A DNA stretch of 64,000 nt, taken from positions 1 to 64,000 of the forward strand of contig JAICWX010000004.1 in assembly GCA_025934635.1 (NCBI GenBank), written 5' to 3'. Positions 1 through 8,833 of this stretch are shown here, one piece after another. Source of the DNA: Streptosporangiaceae bacterium (GTDB taxonomy: Bacteria; Actinomycetota; Actinomycetes; Streptosporangiales; Streptosporangiaceae). Made by a program: the position numbers and the translations under genes. Position 1 is the stretch's first letter. Each line of letters opens with the position of its first letter. Under the pieces are notes generated by a model. That model worked only from the letters and a program-made list of their open reading frames with translations, made no database searches and was not told the DNA's origin.

Positions 1-109
1 AAACCCGGGCGCGATCATGGCCATCGTGTGAAACCAGCCCGCGGAAACCCGCGAACCAGCCCCATTGACGAGGTTCGTGCATGATAAAACTGTGCACTGG
101 CTTTTAGCA

Positions 110-170
110 CGCTGTTGAGTTCTCAAGGAGCGGACGCACACCATTGTGGGAACTTTCGTTCCCGCTCCGG
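110..170 (-). promoter_or_regulatory. rRNA operon leader: boxA-like antitermination site and hairpin
   Basis: Read on the minus strand, positions 127-112 give CTTGAGAACTCAACAG, the boxA-like sequence that precedes 16S and 23S genes in actinobacterial rrn operons. Just upstream (163-148) is a GGGAAC-GAAA-GTTCCC tetraloop hairpin, inside a wider GGAGCGG/CCGCTCC pairing (168-162 with 133-127). The leader points toward position 1, so the 16S rRNA gene should lie just outside the window. Family knowledge supports the boxA reading; the rRNA itself is not visible here. Confidence 0.7.
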
Positions 171-659
171 GGCGATGTTTGAAACCTTACCAGCTACTCG
201 CACTGACTCGCACACCAGTTCCTGGAATTTCACTGACTTCATGTCCTCCCATTGGGAGGGCCTAGAGAGCAGCGCTATTCCGTTGAAACTGACCTGGTTT
301 GCTTGGCGTCAGCCGCAGCCACGCTGCATGCTATCGCACTCAGTGACCAACGTATCCCGGATCAAACTTAATCCCGGAACGTTGTCGACGTGGCGGCGTT
401 ACTGTAGCACGCCTCCGACGTCGGTACCAATCGGCCCGGCCTCGCGACCAGAGCCGTAGCTACTATAGGCCACCGGACGCGCAGCAGTGTCCGGGGGCGC
501 GAACTGAGGTCGGCTCCGCCGGGCCGCAGCACACTCCGGCGGACCCGCGTGGTTCCTCTCGGGCGAGCACCCCGGCACCGGTTTGGTGTGAGCACCCGGA
601 TGCGGGACGGCTGCCCGGCGGCCGGACCTGGCACTCCGGCAGGACCGCGCGTGTGCCGC
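171..659. other. Intergenic region between pyc and the rrn leader, probably rrn promoter region
   Basis: No convincing gene. On the minus strand there is a possible promoter with TTGGTA, an 18-nt spacer and TACAGT (about 434-405), and a weaker TGG-TAAGGT element near 190-180. Several tandem promoters are usual for rrn operons, but none can be fixed by eye. No clear T-tailed terminator follows pyc. Confidence 0.4.
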
Positions 660-3600
660 TCAGCTGATGACGAGGAGAAGGTCCCCGCCTTCGACAGGCT
701 GGACCGGGTTGATGGCGAGCCTGGACACCGTGCCGCCAACCGGCGCGGTGATGGCCGCTTCCATCTTCATGGCCTCGATGGTCGCGATCACCTCGCCGGC
801 CGCGACGGGGCTTCCCTCAGTCACCTGGAGCGTCACGGTGCCGACGAACGGGGCGGGCACGTGACCCGGGATCGAGCGGTCTGCCTTCTCGGCGGCCTTT
901 ACCGTCGCCTCGATGCTCCGGTCGCGCACGGTGACGGGGCGGATCTGGCCGTTCAGGGTACCGATTACGGTGCGCAGGCCGCGGTCGTCGGGGTCGGAGA
1001 CGGCCTGGATGCCGAGCAGCAGCCGCACTCCCGGTTCAAGGTCGACGGCGTACTCGGTGCCTTCCTGCAGGCCGTACAGGAACTCGCGGGTAGGCAGGAC
1101 GGAGACATCGCCGTAGATGTCGCGGTGCTCGGTGAAGTCCTTGGTCGGTCCGGCAAACAGCAGCCGGTTGAGCGCTGCCCGCGGCCGTTCGGCCAGTTCG
1201 CGGAGGTCCTCGTCGGCCAGGGGCGCAGGCGGGCGGGCCGGGCGGCGGCCGGCCAGCGCGGCGGTGCGGAACGGCTCGGGCCAGCCTCCCGGGGGGTCGC
1301 CGAGCTCGCCGCGGAGGAACCCGATGACCGAGTCGGGCAGGTCGTACTTGCCGGGGTCACTGGCAAAGTCGTCGCTGCTGACACCGGTTCCGACCAGCTG
1401 CAGCGCCAGGTCGCCCACGGCCTTCGATGACGGCGTGACCTTGACGAGCCGGCCGAGGAGCTGGTTGGCGGCGGCGTAGGCATCCTCCACGTCCTCGAAC
1501 CGCTGGCCCAGGCCCAGCGCGATGGCCTGCTGCCGCAGGTTGGACAGCTGGCCGCCGGGAATCTCGTGGCGGTAGACGCGGCCCGTCGGCGAGGGCAGGC
1601 CGGACTCGAACGGAGCGTAGAGGCGCCGGACTGCTTCCCAGTAGGGTTCAAGGTCGTTGACGGCCTGCAGGCTCAGGCCAGTGGACCGGTCGGTGTGGTC
1701 GGTGGCAGCGACGATCGCCGACAGCGGCGGCTGGCTGGTCGTGCCGGCCATGGAGGCGACCGCGCCGTCGACGGCGTCCGCCCCCGCCTGCCACGCGGCC
1801 AGCAAGGTGGCGAGCTGGCCGCCGGCGGTGTCGTGGGTATGCAGGTGGACAGGCAGGTCGAAGCGTTCCCGCAGCGCGGTGACCAGCGTGGCGGCCGCCG
1901 GGGGGCGCAGCAGCCCGGCCATGTCCTTGATGGCCAGGACGTGGGCTCCGGCGCTGACGATCTGCTCGGCCAGCCGCAGGTAGTAGTCCAGGGTGTAGAG
2001 CCGTTCGCCCGGGTCGGACAGGTCCGCGGTGTAGCAGAGCGCTACCTCGGCGACGGCGGTGCCGGTACTGCGGACGGCTTCGATCGCGGCCCGCATCTGG
2101 GTGACGTCGTTGAGGGCGTCGAAGATCCGGAAAATGTCGATGCCGGCCGCGGCGGCCTCCCGGACGAACACCTCGGTCACCGTTTCCGGGTACGGGGTGT
2201 AGCCGACGGTGTTGCGGCCGCGCAGCAGCATCTGCAGGCAGATGTTGGGCACCGCCGTGCTGAGCGCGGCCAGCCGTTCCCACGGGTCCTCGTGCAGGTA
2301 ACGCAGCGCGACGTCGTAGGTGGCGCCGCCCCAGGCCTCCAGCGACAGCAGCTGCGGGACGCTGCGCGCGACATGCCCGGCGACCGCGAGCAGGTCCTGG
2401 CTGCGCACCCGGGTGGCCAGCAGCGACTGGTGCGCGTCGCGGAACGTGGTGTCGGTGACGGCCAGCGCCGGCTGGCGGCGCAGCTCCCGGGCGAACTCTT
2501 CCGGGCCCAGGGCGCGGAGCCGCTGCCGCGACCCGCCGGGCGGCGGGAGGCCGAGGTCGACCGGGGGGAGCTTCTCGGTGGGGTCGACCAGCCGCGGCGG
2601 CTGGCCGTGCGGGCGGTTGACCGTCACGTCGGCCAGGTAGGTAAGCAGCTTGGTGCCCCGGTCGGCGGAGATCCGCGGGGTAAGCAGTCGCGGGTGGTCC
2701 TCGATAAACGAGGTGGTGACCCGGCCGGCCCGGAAGTCGGGATCGTCGAGCACTGCGGTCAGGAAGGCGATGTTGGTCGGCACGCCGCGGATGCGGAACT
2801 CGGCCAGCGCCCGCCGGGCCCGGCGGATCGCGGCCGACAGGTCCGGCCCGCGGCAGGTGAGCTTGACCAGCAGCGAGTCGTAGTGGGCCTCGATCCCGGC
2901 GCCGAGCGCAGTGCCGCCGTCCAGCCGTACGCCCGCGCCGCCAGGCGACCGGTAAGCGGTGATGCGGCCGGTGGCGGGCCGGAAGCCGTTAGCGGGGTCC
3001 TCAGTGGTGATGCGGCACTGCAGCGCGGCCCCGCGCACCACGATCGCGTCCTGGGACAGGCCCATGCCGGGCAGCGTCTCGCCGGCGGCGATGCGCAGCT
3101 GAGCCTGCACCAGGTCGACGTCGGTGACCTCCTCGGTCACCGTGTGCTCGACCTGGATGCGGGGGTTCATCTCGATGAACACATGGCGCCCGGCCCGGTC
3201 GACCAGGAACTCCACCGTGCCCGCGTTGACGTAGCCGATCGCGCGCGCGAACGTCACGGCGTCGGCGCAGATCCGCTGCCGCAGCCCGGGATCCAGGTGC
3301 GGTGCGGGAGCGATCTCCACCACCTTCTGATGCCGGCGCTGCACCGAGCAGTCGCGGTCGAACAGGTGGATCACGTTGCCCGCGGCGTCCCCGAGGACCT
3401 GCACCTCGATGTGCCGCGCGTCGACGACCGCCTGCTCCAGGTACACGGCGGGGTCACCGAACGCGGCCTCCGCTTCCCGCATCGCGGCCCCCAGCGCCTC
3501 CGGCAGCTCGGCGGGGGTGCCGACACGGCGCATCCCGCGTCCCCCTCCCCCGGCCACTGCCTTGACGAATACCGGGAACTCCATGGGCCCGGCCGCCTCG

Positions 3601-4034
3601 ACCAGGACCGCCGGGTCAGCGCTCGGCGCGCTGGAGGCCATCACCGGCAGTCCCGCCGCGCGCGCTGCGGCGATCGCCCGGGCCTTGTTGCCCGCCAGTT
3701 CCAGGATGTCCGCGGGCGGCCCGACGAAGGTGATCCCGGCCCGGGCGCAGCCCTCGGCGAGATCGGGGTTCTCCGACAGGAACCCGTATCCCGGGTAGAC
3801 GGCGTCAGCGCCCGCGGTGCGTGCGGCCGCGAGGATCTCCTCGACCGACAGGTACGCCCGGACCGGGTGGCCGGTCTCGCCGATCTGGAAGCTCTGGTCG
3901 GCTTTGAGCCGGTGCAGCGAGTTGCGGTCCTCCCACGGGAAGACCGCGACCGTCTGGGCGCCGAGTTCGACCGCCGCCCGGAAGGCGCGCACCGCGATCT
4001 CGCCGCGGTTAGCGACCAGGACCTTTGAGAACAT
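660..4034 (-). CDS. pyc: Pyruvate carboxylase
   Basis: Biotin enzyme making oxaloacetate from pyruvate, ATP and bicarbonate in the cytoplasm (anaplerosis). The 1124-residue chain has the full single-chain order: biotin carboxylase at about 1-450 (ATP-grasp loop with GGGGRGMR, and IEMNPRIQVEHTVTE), carboxyltransferase of the HMGL-like type at about 480-800 (TDTTFRDAHQSLLATRVR, then the metal-site HLHTHDT), and a C-terminal biotinyl domain with the IEAMKMEAA biotinylation site. Length matches the family. The start ATG has AGGAG a few bases upstream. It sits alone, divergent from the riboswitch-headed kinase gene. Confidence 0.97.
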   Translation of the reverse strand: MFSKVLVANRGEIAVRAFRAAVELGAQTVAVFPWEDRNSLHRLKADQSFQIGETGHPVRAYLSVEEILAAARTAGADAVYPGYGFLSENPDLAEGCARAGITFVGPPADILELAGNKARAIAAARAAGLPVMASSAPSADPAVLVEAAGPMEFPVFVKAVAGGGGRGMRRVGTPAELPEALGAAMREAEAAFGDPAVYLEQAVVDARHIEVQVLGDAAGNVIHLFDRDCSVQRRHQKVVEIAPAPHLDPGLRQRICADAVTFARAIGYVNAGTVEFLVDRAGRHVFIEMNPRIQVEHTVTEEVTDVDLVQAQLRIAAGETLPGMGLSQDAIVVRGAALQCRITTEDPANGFRPATGRITAYRSPGGAGVRLDGGTALGAGIEAHYDSLLVKLTCRGPDLSAAIRRARRALAEFRIRGVPTNIAFLTAVLDDPDFRAGRVTTSFIEDHPRLLTPRISADRGTKLLTYLADVTVNRPHGQPPRLVDPTEKLPPVDLGLPPPGGSRQRLRALGPEEFARELRRQPALAVTDTTFRDAHQSLLATRVRSQDLLAVAGHVARSVPQLLSLEAWGGATYDVALRYLHEDPWERLAALSTAVPNICLQMLLRGRNTVGYTPYPETVTEVFVREAAAAGIDIFRIFDALNDVTQMRAAIEAVRSTGTAVAEVALCYTADLSDPGERLYTLDYYLRLAEQIVSAGAHVLAIKDMAGLLRPPAAATLVTALRERFDLPVHLHTHDTAGGQLATLLAAWQAGADAVDGAVASMAGTTSQPPLSAIVAATDHTDRSTGLSLQAVNDLEPYWEAVRRLYAPFESGLPSPTGRVYRHEIPGGQLSNLRQQAIALGLGQRFEDVEDAYAAANQLLGRLVKVTPSSKAVGDLALQLVGTGVSSDDFASDPGKYDLPDSVIGFLRGELGDPPGGWPEPFRTAALAGRRPARPPAPLADEDLRELAERPRAALNRLLFAGPTKDFTEHRDIYGDVSVLPTREFLYGLQEGTEYAVDLEPGVRLLLGIQAVSDPDDRGLRTVIGTLNGQIRPVTVRDRSIEATVKAAEKADRSIPGHVPAPFVGTVTLQVTEGSPVAAGEVIATIEAMKMEAAITAPVGGTVSRLAINPVQPVEGGDLLLVIS

Positions 4035-4228
4035 GACACTCCTAGGCGGGACCAGCCGGGCGCTGCCGCAGACAGCCCGCGGCTTAGGTCTTTGTTCCCG
4101 GCCCGCGGTGAATCATCCGCTGCCATCACCGGCCCGTGAAGTAGCCGCTCGTTACGGGTGATAGCGCCGTCGGCCCCAGTCAGCGCCGCGGTCAAGCGCC
4201 GAGCCGACCGTAAGACCCGGCCTGGCCG

Positions 4229-4329
4229 GGCAGGTGGCGAAGAAGCGCGGAAGGGAGCCAGCCGCAACGCTGGCAACCAGCCCCGAGACGGGGTGCCGGC
4301 GAGATGAGCACCACGCTCACTCATCAGCA
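4229..4329 (+). promoter_or_regulatory. Candidate SAM riboswitch (S-box, SAM-I type)
   Basis: The segment folds like an S-box. P1 can form from GC-A-GGTGG (4230-4237) and TCATC-A-GC (4321-4328). P2 is AGCG (4244-4247) with CGCT (4268-4271), enclosing the GGAAGGGA kink-turn-like stretch and GCCAGC. It is followed by the conserved GGCAACC (4272-4278), a P3 hairpin CCCCG-AGA-CGGGG (4281-4293) running into GGTGCC (4292-4297), and a P4 hairpin TGAGC/GCTCA (4305-4309, 4315-4319). It lies about 100 nt before the kinase gene at 4431. P1 is short and contains G-U pairs, so this is a strong but unproven call. Confidence 0.7.
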
Positions 4330-4430
4330 ACGGATAATCTAAGGTCAACCAAATGAGCGGGGGTGGCGGGCGGCCGTGAACGTACCTTCAGACGGATCGG
4401 GGCGGTAGCCGTGACATTGGTGGAGTTGCG

Positions 4431-5447
4431 GTGAGCATCCCGGCGCTCCCCGCTCCGGAGAAGCTGCCCGCAGCGGGCCTGGCCGACATGACCGAGCTGG
4501 CCAGGGCCGCCTGCGCGCGGTACGGCATCGCGCCTGAGGGCCAGCTGCACCGGTACCCGCTGACCGAGAACTGGACCTACCGGGTGGAGGACGGTTCCGG
4601 GTCGCCGTCCGTGCTGCGCATCTACCGGCCGGGCGGCCGGTCGCACGAGGAGATCATGTCGGAGCTCGCCTGGATGAGCGCCATCGAGGCGGACTTCAGG
4701 ACGCTGGTACCCGCCGTCATCCCGACGGCGGCGGGGAGCCAGGTGCTCGAGCTGACCCGGGACGCGCCGCTTGGCCCGTGCTACTGCGTGATGTTCAGCT
4801 GCGCTCCCGGGCAGGAGCCGGCCGAGGACATGCTGGCGGCATGGTTTCCCCAGCTCGGTGCCATCACGGCCCGGCTGCACCAGCAGGCCAGGTCGTGGAG
4901 CCGGCCTTCGTGGTTCCGCCGCCCCCGCTGGGACCTGAGCACCACGCTGGGCGACCGGCCGCACTGGGGACCATGGCAGTCCAGCGTGGACGACGCCGGG
5001 GAGCTTCGCCAGCTCGAGCGCCTGGCTGAGGTGGTCATGGCACGGCTGCGCCGGTTCGGCAGCGGAACCGACCGGTTCGGCCTGGTCCACGCCGACCTGC
5101 GCTTGGCGAACCTGCTCGTTGACGGTGACCGCATCACCGTCATCGACTTCGAGGACTGCGGCCTGAGCTGGTACCTGTACGACCTGGCGTGCGCCCTGAC
5201 CTTCAACGAAGGCCGGCCCGACGTGCGCGAGCTGATCGCGCTCTGGGTCGACGGCTACCGGCAGGTCGAGCCCCTGGCCGCCCGGGACGAAGCGGAGATC
5301 GACACGTTTCTCATGCTCAGGCGGCTGATGCTGACGGCATATGCCGGGCTGCGGCATGACACCGAGCTGGCCGCGCAGATGCGGGCGGACGGCTATAACG
5401 CCGAGACGTGCGCGATTGCCGAGTCGTACCTGAGTCACTTCGCCTGA
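4431..5447 (+). CDS. APH-fold phosphotransferase (homoserine/hydroxylysine-kinase-like)
   Basis: A 338-residue protein of the aminoglycoside phosphotransferase/choline kinase fold. The catalytic loop HADLRLANLL places His220 and Asp222, followed by IDFEDCG for metal binding. This pattern is seen in small-molecule kinases acting on amino acids or amino alcohols; the substrate cannot be read from the sequence. The start is GTG with GGAG about 7 nt upstream. It is the first gene after the S-box candidate and is followed 58 nt later by a FAD-dependent amine oxidase, so SAM-responsive control of both is plausible. A methionine-cycle-related kinase role is inference only. Confidence 0.8.
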   Translation: MSIPALPAPEKLPAAGLADMTELARAACARYGIAPEGQLHRYPLTENWTYRVEDGSGSPSVLRIYRPGGRSHEEIMSELAWMSAIEADFRTLVPAVIPTAAGSQVLELTRDAPLGPCYCVMFSCAPGQEPAEDMLAAWFPQLGAITARLHQQARSWSRPSWFRRPRWDLSTTLGDRPHWGPWQSSVDDAGELRQLERLAEVVMARLRRFGSGTDRFGLVHADLRLANLLVDGDRITVIDFEDCGLSWYLYDLACALTFNEGRPDVRELIALWVDGYRQVEPLAARDEAEIDTFLMLRRLMLTAYAGLRHDTELAAQMRADGYNAETCAIAESYLSHFA

Positions 5448-5529
5448 AGAGCCGGGTCGTTGGCGACGGCCATGATCTGCGCTAGGGTTTTGGGCATACC
5501 ATTTCGTGGCCGTACCTGAGGCGAGGCTG

Positions 5530-6765
5530 ATGCGCATGTCCGTACCTCGCGATGCCGAGATCACCATCGTCGGCGGCGGCGCGGTCGGCGCCGCGGCGGC
5601 GTACTTCCTGGCCCGCGACGGACGCCGGGACATCCAGCTGCTTGAGGCGCGGGGCGTCTGCGAGGCGACGAGCAGCCAGGCGGCGGGGCTCGTCGGGCAG
5701 GCCAGGCCGACCGTCGACCGGGCCCGGCTGACGATGGCGGCGACCCAGGTGTACCGCGACTTCGAGCGCGAGACCGGATACTCGATGGACTACCGCGAGT
5801 GCGGTGCCGTTCGGCTGGCCCTGTCCGACGCTTCCGTCGCGGAGCTGCGCCAGATCGCCGCGACGGCCGAGGTCACCGGGCTGCCGGTGGAGTTCCTGAG
5901 CGACGCGCGGCTGCGTGAGATCTACCCGGCGCTGGAGCGGACAGAGTCGGTCAAGGCGGCGCTGTGGTCCCCCACCGACGGCTACCTCCAGCCGAACAGC
6001 CTGGTCAACGCCTACCTCGGCGCGGCCAGGGACCTAGGGGTCACGGTGTCCGCGCACGCCGCGGTGACCGGCATCGAGGTGCGCGATGGCGCTATCGCGT
6101 CGTTCTCGACCGCGGCCGGGACCTTCCGGACGGAGCAGCTCATCATCGCGGCCGGCCCCTGGTCGGGAGCACTGGCGCGGCTGGCCGGTCTTGAACTGCC
6201 GGTTGTCCCGGTGCTGCACGAGTACTTCGTCACCGAGCCGGTGCCGGGCTGGCACGCGGACCTGCCCTGCCTGCGGGTGCCCGAGGTGCAGCTGTACGCG
6301 CGCGGAGAGAGCAACCGGGTGCTGTGCGGCGGGTTCGAGAACGCCGGCACCAGCATCGATCCCCGCGAGGTGACGGCGACCGCGGCGCTGGCCGCCCGGC
6401 CCGACTGGGAGGTGCTCGGGCAGTTCGCGGAGGCGATGAGCGCGTTCGCGCCGGCCGTGGCCGGGGCGGGCGTGGCCGCCACCTTCCAGGGCTGGCCGGC
6501 GTTCAGCCCCGACGGGCGGTTCGTCGTCGGGCCGGTGAGCGCCGTCCGGGGCCTGGTCATGGCGGCGGGCTGCAACGCGCACGGCGTGTCCGGGTCGGCG
6601 GGCCTGGCCATGCACCTGCTGGAAAGCCTGACCGGTGACCCGTCGCCGTACGTCCGGTCGCTGAGCCCGGACCGGTTCATCCCCCGCGGCTGGTCCTGGG
6701 AGGACGCCCGCCGGGAAGCCCAGGCCGTGTACGAGAACTACTACCCGATGCCGGCTGCGTCCTAG
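5530..6765 (+). CDS. FAD-dependent oxidoreductase, D-amino-acid/glycine oxidase (DAO) family
   Basis: Deaminating or demethylating flavoenzyme of the DAO superfamily. The N-terminal dinucleotide-binding fold starts at once (TIVGGGAVGAAAAYFLARD), and the C-terminal VMAAGCNAHGVSGSAGLA is the typical FAD-contact segment. I prefer ATG 5530, which has GAGGCGAGG just upstream, over the longer GTG start at 5506; ATG 5536 is also possible. About 411 residues, normal for the family. It probably shares a transcript with the upstream kinase. The likely substrate is an N-methylated or alpha-amino acid (sarcosine-like), by family and by the second such enzyme at 10581. Confidence 0.85.
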   Translation: MRMSVPRDAEITIVGGGAVGAAAAYFLARDGRRDIQLLEARGVCEATSSQAAGLVGQARPTVDRARLTMAATQVYRDFERETGYSMDYRECGAVRLALSDASVAELRQIAATAEVTGLPVEFLSDARLREIYPALERTESVKAALWSPTDGYLQPNSLVNAYLGAARDLGVTVSAHAAVTGIEVRDGAIASFSTAAGTFRTEQLIIAAGPWSGALARLAGLELPVVPVLHEYFVTEPVPGWHADLPCLRVPEVQLYARGESNRVLCGGFENAGTSIDPREVTATAALAARPDWEVLGQFAEAMSAFAPAVAGAGVAATFQGWPAFSPDGRFVVGPVSAVRGLVMAAGCNAHGVSGSAGLAMHLLESLTGDPSPYVRSLSPDRFIPRGWSWEDARREAQAVYENYYPMPAAS

Positions 6766-6796
6766 ATCGGTTCTCCTGCGGTGAGTGCCTGGCTCG

Positions 6797-6953
6797 CGGG
6801 GCGGGTGATACCCGTGGTGCGCCCGGCGCCAGCCCGCCGTATCCCGGACCGCGCAGTTAACGGCATCGATGGAGCATCAATGCCGTGATCGCGGCATGGA
6901 TGGAGCATCAATGCCGTTGCCGGGAGCCTGGGACGGCCGGGGCGGGTGACGGG
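6797..6953. repeat. Dispersed intergenic repeat, copy 1, with two tandem hairpins
   Basis: About 157 bp that recur, diverged, at 53841-53996. Its core is two near-perfect 25-nt hairpins (6861-6885 and 6892-6916), each CGGCAT.GATG, a GAG loop and CATCAATGCCG, with one mismatch. The second copy keeps the hairpins with G-U and changed pairs. Both copies lie just past the 3' end of an SDR gene. This resembles a REP/BIME-type element; no coding potential is evident. Confidence 0.7.
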
Positions 6954-7030
6954 AAAGAGCTTGCGGTACAGAAGTGGCAACTGAGGCCGGAAGCCGGGCG
7001 CAGGATGCGGGACTGGCCGGCGCCGGCCGG

Positions 7031-7105
7031 GGCAGCCGGGGCAGGTGTTGGATGGGGCGGCCAGGGCAGGTGTTGGATAGGGCAGCCGGGGCAGGTGTTG
7101 GATGC
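7031..7105. repeat. Three tandem 25-bp repeats
   Basis: Units begin at 7031, 7056 and 7081 and share GGCAGGTGTTGGAT. They directly abut the stop codon of the SDR gene at 7112. There are no spacers, so this is not CRISPR. Confidence 0.85.
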
Positions 7106-7111
7106 GGCGGG

Positions 7112-7861
7112 CTAGATGGCGGGGTGCATGGCGGTCAGGCCGCCGTCGACGTTGACCGTGGTGCCGGTGATGTAGGTTGCGCCGGATCCGCACAGGAACG
7201 ACACCGCGGCGGCCACCTCGGCGGCCTGGCCGACGCGCCGGAGCGGGCTGATCCGGCCGAGCGAGTCCTCGCTCAGGCTGGCGACGTACGGCTCGGTCAG
7301 CGGAGTGAGCACCCACCCCGGTGCCACCGTGTTGACCAGGATGCCGAACGGGGCAAGCTCGACCGACATGGATTTGGTCAGCGAGATGATCGCGGCCTTG
7401 GACGCGTTGTAGTGGGCGAACTCGGCCTCTGACAGCTGGCCGTTGGTGGAGGCGATGTTGACGATCCGGCCGCCGCCGCCCTGATCGCGCATCGCCCGCC
7501 CGGCGGCCACGCCGAGCAGTACCGGGCCGCGGACGTTGATGTCCATCAGCGCGTCCCACGTGTCGGCGGTGAAGTCCAGGAACGGCACCGGGGTATAGAC
7601 GCCGGCGTTGTTGACCAGGGCGTCGATGCGGCCGAAGCGGTCCAGCACGGCCGGCACCAGCGCGTCGCAGTCCTCGACCGAGCCGACATCGCAGCGCAGC
7701 CCCGCTACCTGGTCAGGGTCACCGAGCTTTCCCGCCGCGGCGCTGACCTCACCAGCGTTCCTGGCGCAGATGGCCACCCGGAACCCGTCGGCCAGCAGCC
7801 GCTCCGCGCACGCGTAACCGATGCCCTTGCTGCCTCCGGTGACCAGCGCCACCTTGTCCAT
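7112..7861 (-). CDS. SDR family oxidoreductase
   Basis: Classical short-chain dehydrogenase/reductase of 249 residues using NAD(P)H. Visible motifs are the TGGSKGIG cofactor loop at residues 8-15, NNAG in the middle, the catalytic Ser in NIAS and the YNASK active-site Tyr/Lys pair. The C-terminus reads DGG, as in 3-oxoacyl reductase or sugar-alcohol dehydrogenase relatives. It lies 16 nt downstream of the kinase gene on the same strand and is probably the last gene of a leftward permease-kinase-SDR operon, oxidising or reducing an alcohol in that pathway. The substrate is unknown. Confidence 0.88.
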   Translation of the reverse strand: MDKVALVTGGSKGIGYACAERLLADGFRVAICARNAGEVSAAAGKLGDPDQVAGLRCDVGSVEDCDALVPAVLDRFGRIDALVNNAGVYTPVPFLDFTADTWDALMDINVRGPVLLGVAAGRAMRDQGGGGRIVNIASTNGQLSEAEFAHYNASKAAIISLTKSMSVELAPFGILVNTVAPGWVLTPLTEPYVASLSEDSLGRISPLRRVGQAAEVAAAVSFLCGSGATYITGTTVNVDGGLTAMHPAI

Positions 7862-7877
7862 CGTGCCTCCTTGGCGG

Positions 7878-8831
7878 CTAGGCGGAGCCAGCCGCGGCGA
7901 TCACGGACCCCAGCGCGGGGTCCTCGAGCTTGGCCCGGGTCCAGTCCCAGCGCGACGAAGCCTCCTGCCAGTAGTCGAAGCCCTCGGCGGGGGCCTCGGG
8001 CAGCAGGGCGCCCATCCCGACGAACAGCAGCGACCAGGTGTACTGGGCCGCGATGCCGAACAGGCGGGCCCGGGCGAACTGCACCGGGTCGTGCGCCCCG
8101 AAGTAGGCTTCGCAGGCCGCCGCCAGCTGGTCCGGGTCGTAGTCGCCCTCCATGGCCAGGTCGCCGACGTCGAACATCGGGTCGTTCATCCCGCTGAAGT
8201 CGTAGTCGATGATCCGGATCCGGCCGTCGTCCATGATGTTCTTGGCCAGCAGGTCGTTGTTGCTGGGCACCAGGTCCAGCGCGTTCACCTCCAGCGCGGC
8301 CTGGATCCGGCGCACGGTCGGCAGCTGGTCACCGATGCCGTCCGGGCAGCGGAGCCCATGCTGCCTGACCAGGCCGAGGTAGTCCTCGAGGAACTTCCAG
8401 ATCACCATGGTGTTCCGCATCGGCGGGGCGTCGCGGTGCAGGCCGGCGATGGCCCGGCCGATCCGCGGGATGTAGTCGGGCCGGGCCAGGTCCGGCGTGT
8501 CCAGCGTCCGGCCGTCGATGTACTCAAGCACGACCGACGGGATCTGGGGCAGGGCCTGGACGACCCGGGCGCCTACCCCGGACTCCCCCGCCGCCGCGGT
8601 GTTGGCGATCAGCACGTCGATCGGGATCATCAGCCCGAAGTCGTCCATCTCCTGGGTCAGGAACTTGACCACGTACCGGTCGCCGGGCTCGGCGGTGACG
8701 GCGTAGGTGACGTGGGCCAGCCCGCCGTGCAGCTGGCGCCATTCCAGCTGGCGGCCGCGCAGCACGCCGGCCGCCGCGGCGACCTGGTCCATCCGGCCGG
8801 CGAACCGCCCGGTGACGGTGTCAGAGGTCAT
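7878..8831 (-). CDS. Choline/ethanolamine-kinase-like phosphotransferase
   Basis: A 317-residue APH-fold protein. The catalytic segment SNNDLLAKNI and the following IIDYDFSGMNDPMFDVGDLA match choline/ethanolamine kinases of the LicA type, except that the usual catalytic His of HND is Asn. The start ATG (complement of 8829-8831) lies 2 nt past the permease stop, so the two are translationally coupled. The open frame continues far upstream but that part is antisense to other genes and was dropped. Partner to a permease, so it probably phosphorylates an imported amine or amino alcohol; that is inference. Confidence 0.82.
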   Translation of the reverse strand: MTSDTVTGRFAGRMDQVAAAAGVLRGRQLEWRQLHGGLAHVTYAVTAEPGDRYVVKFLTQEMDDFGLMIPIDVLIANTAAAGESGVGARVVQALPQIPSVVLEYIDGRTLDTPDLARPDYIPRIGRAIAGLHRDAPPMRNTMVIWKFLEDYLGLVRQHGLRCPDGIGDQLPTVRRIQAALEVNALDLVPSNNDLLAKNIMDDGRIRIIDYDFSGMNDPMFDVGDLAMEGDYDPDQLAAACEAYFGAHDPVQFARARLFGIAAQYTWSLLFVGMGALLPEAPAEGFDYWQEASSRWDWTRAKLEDPALGSVIAAAGSA

Positions 8832-8833
8832 GC

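Noticed and set aside
1566..4028. Long open frame (820 codons) antisense to pyruvate carboxylase
   Set aside because: High-GC codon structure opens this frame; its translation is low-complexity Arg/Gly/Pro with no motif, and pyc is unmistakable on the other strand.
4304..4334. Hammerhead-like CTGATGAGT on the minus strand
   Set aside because: The core GAAA and a matching stem III are missing; the segment is better explained as the 3' half of the S-box on the plus strand.
7031..7105. Possible CRISPR array
   Set aside because: Units are directly adjacent without spacers and no cas genes exist in the window.
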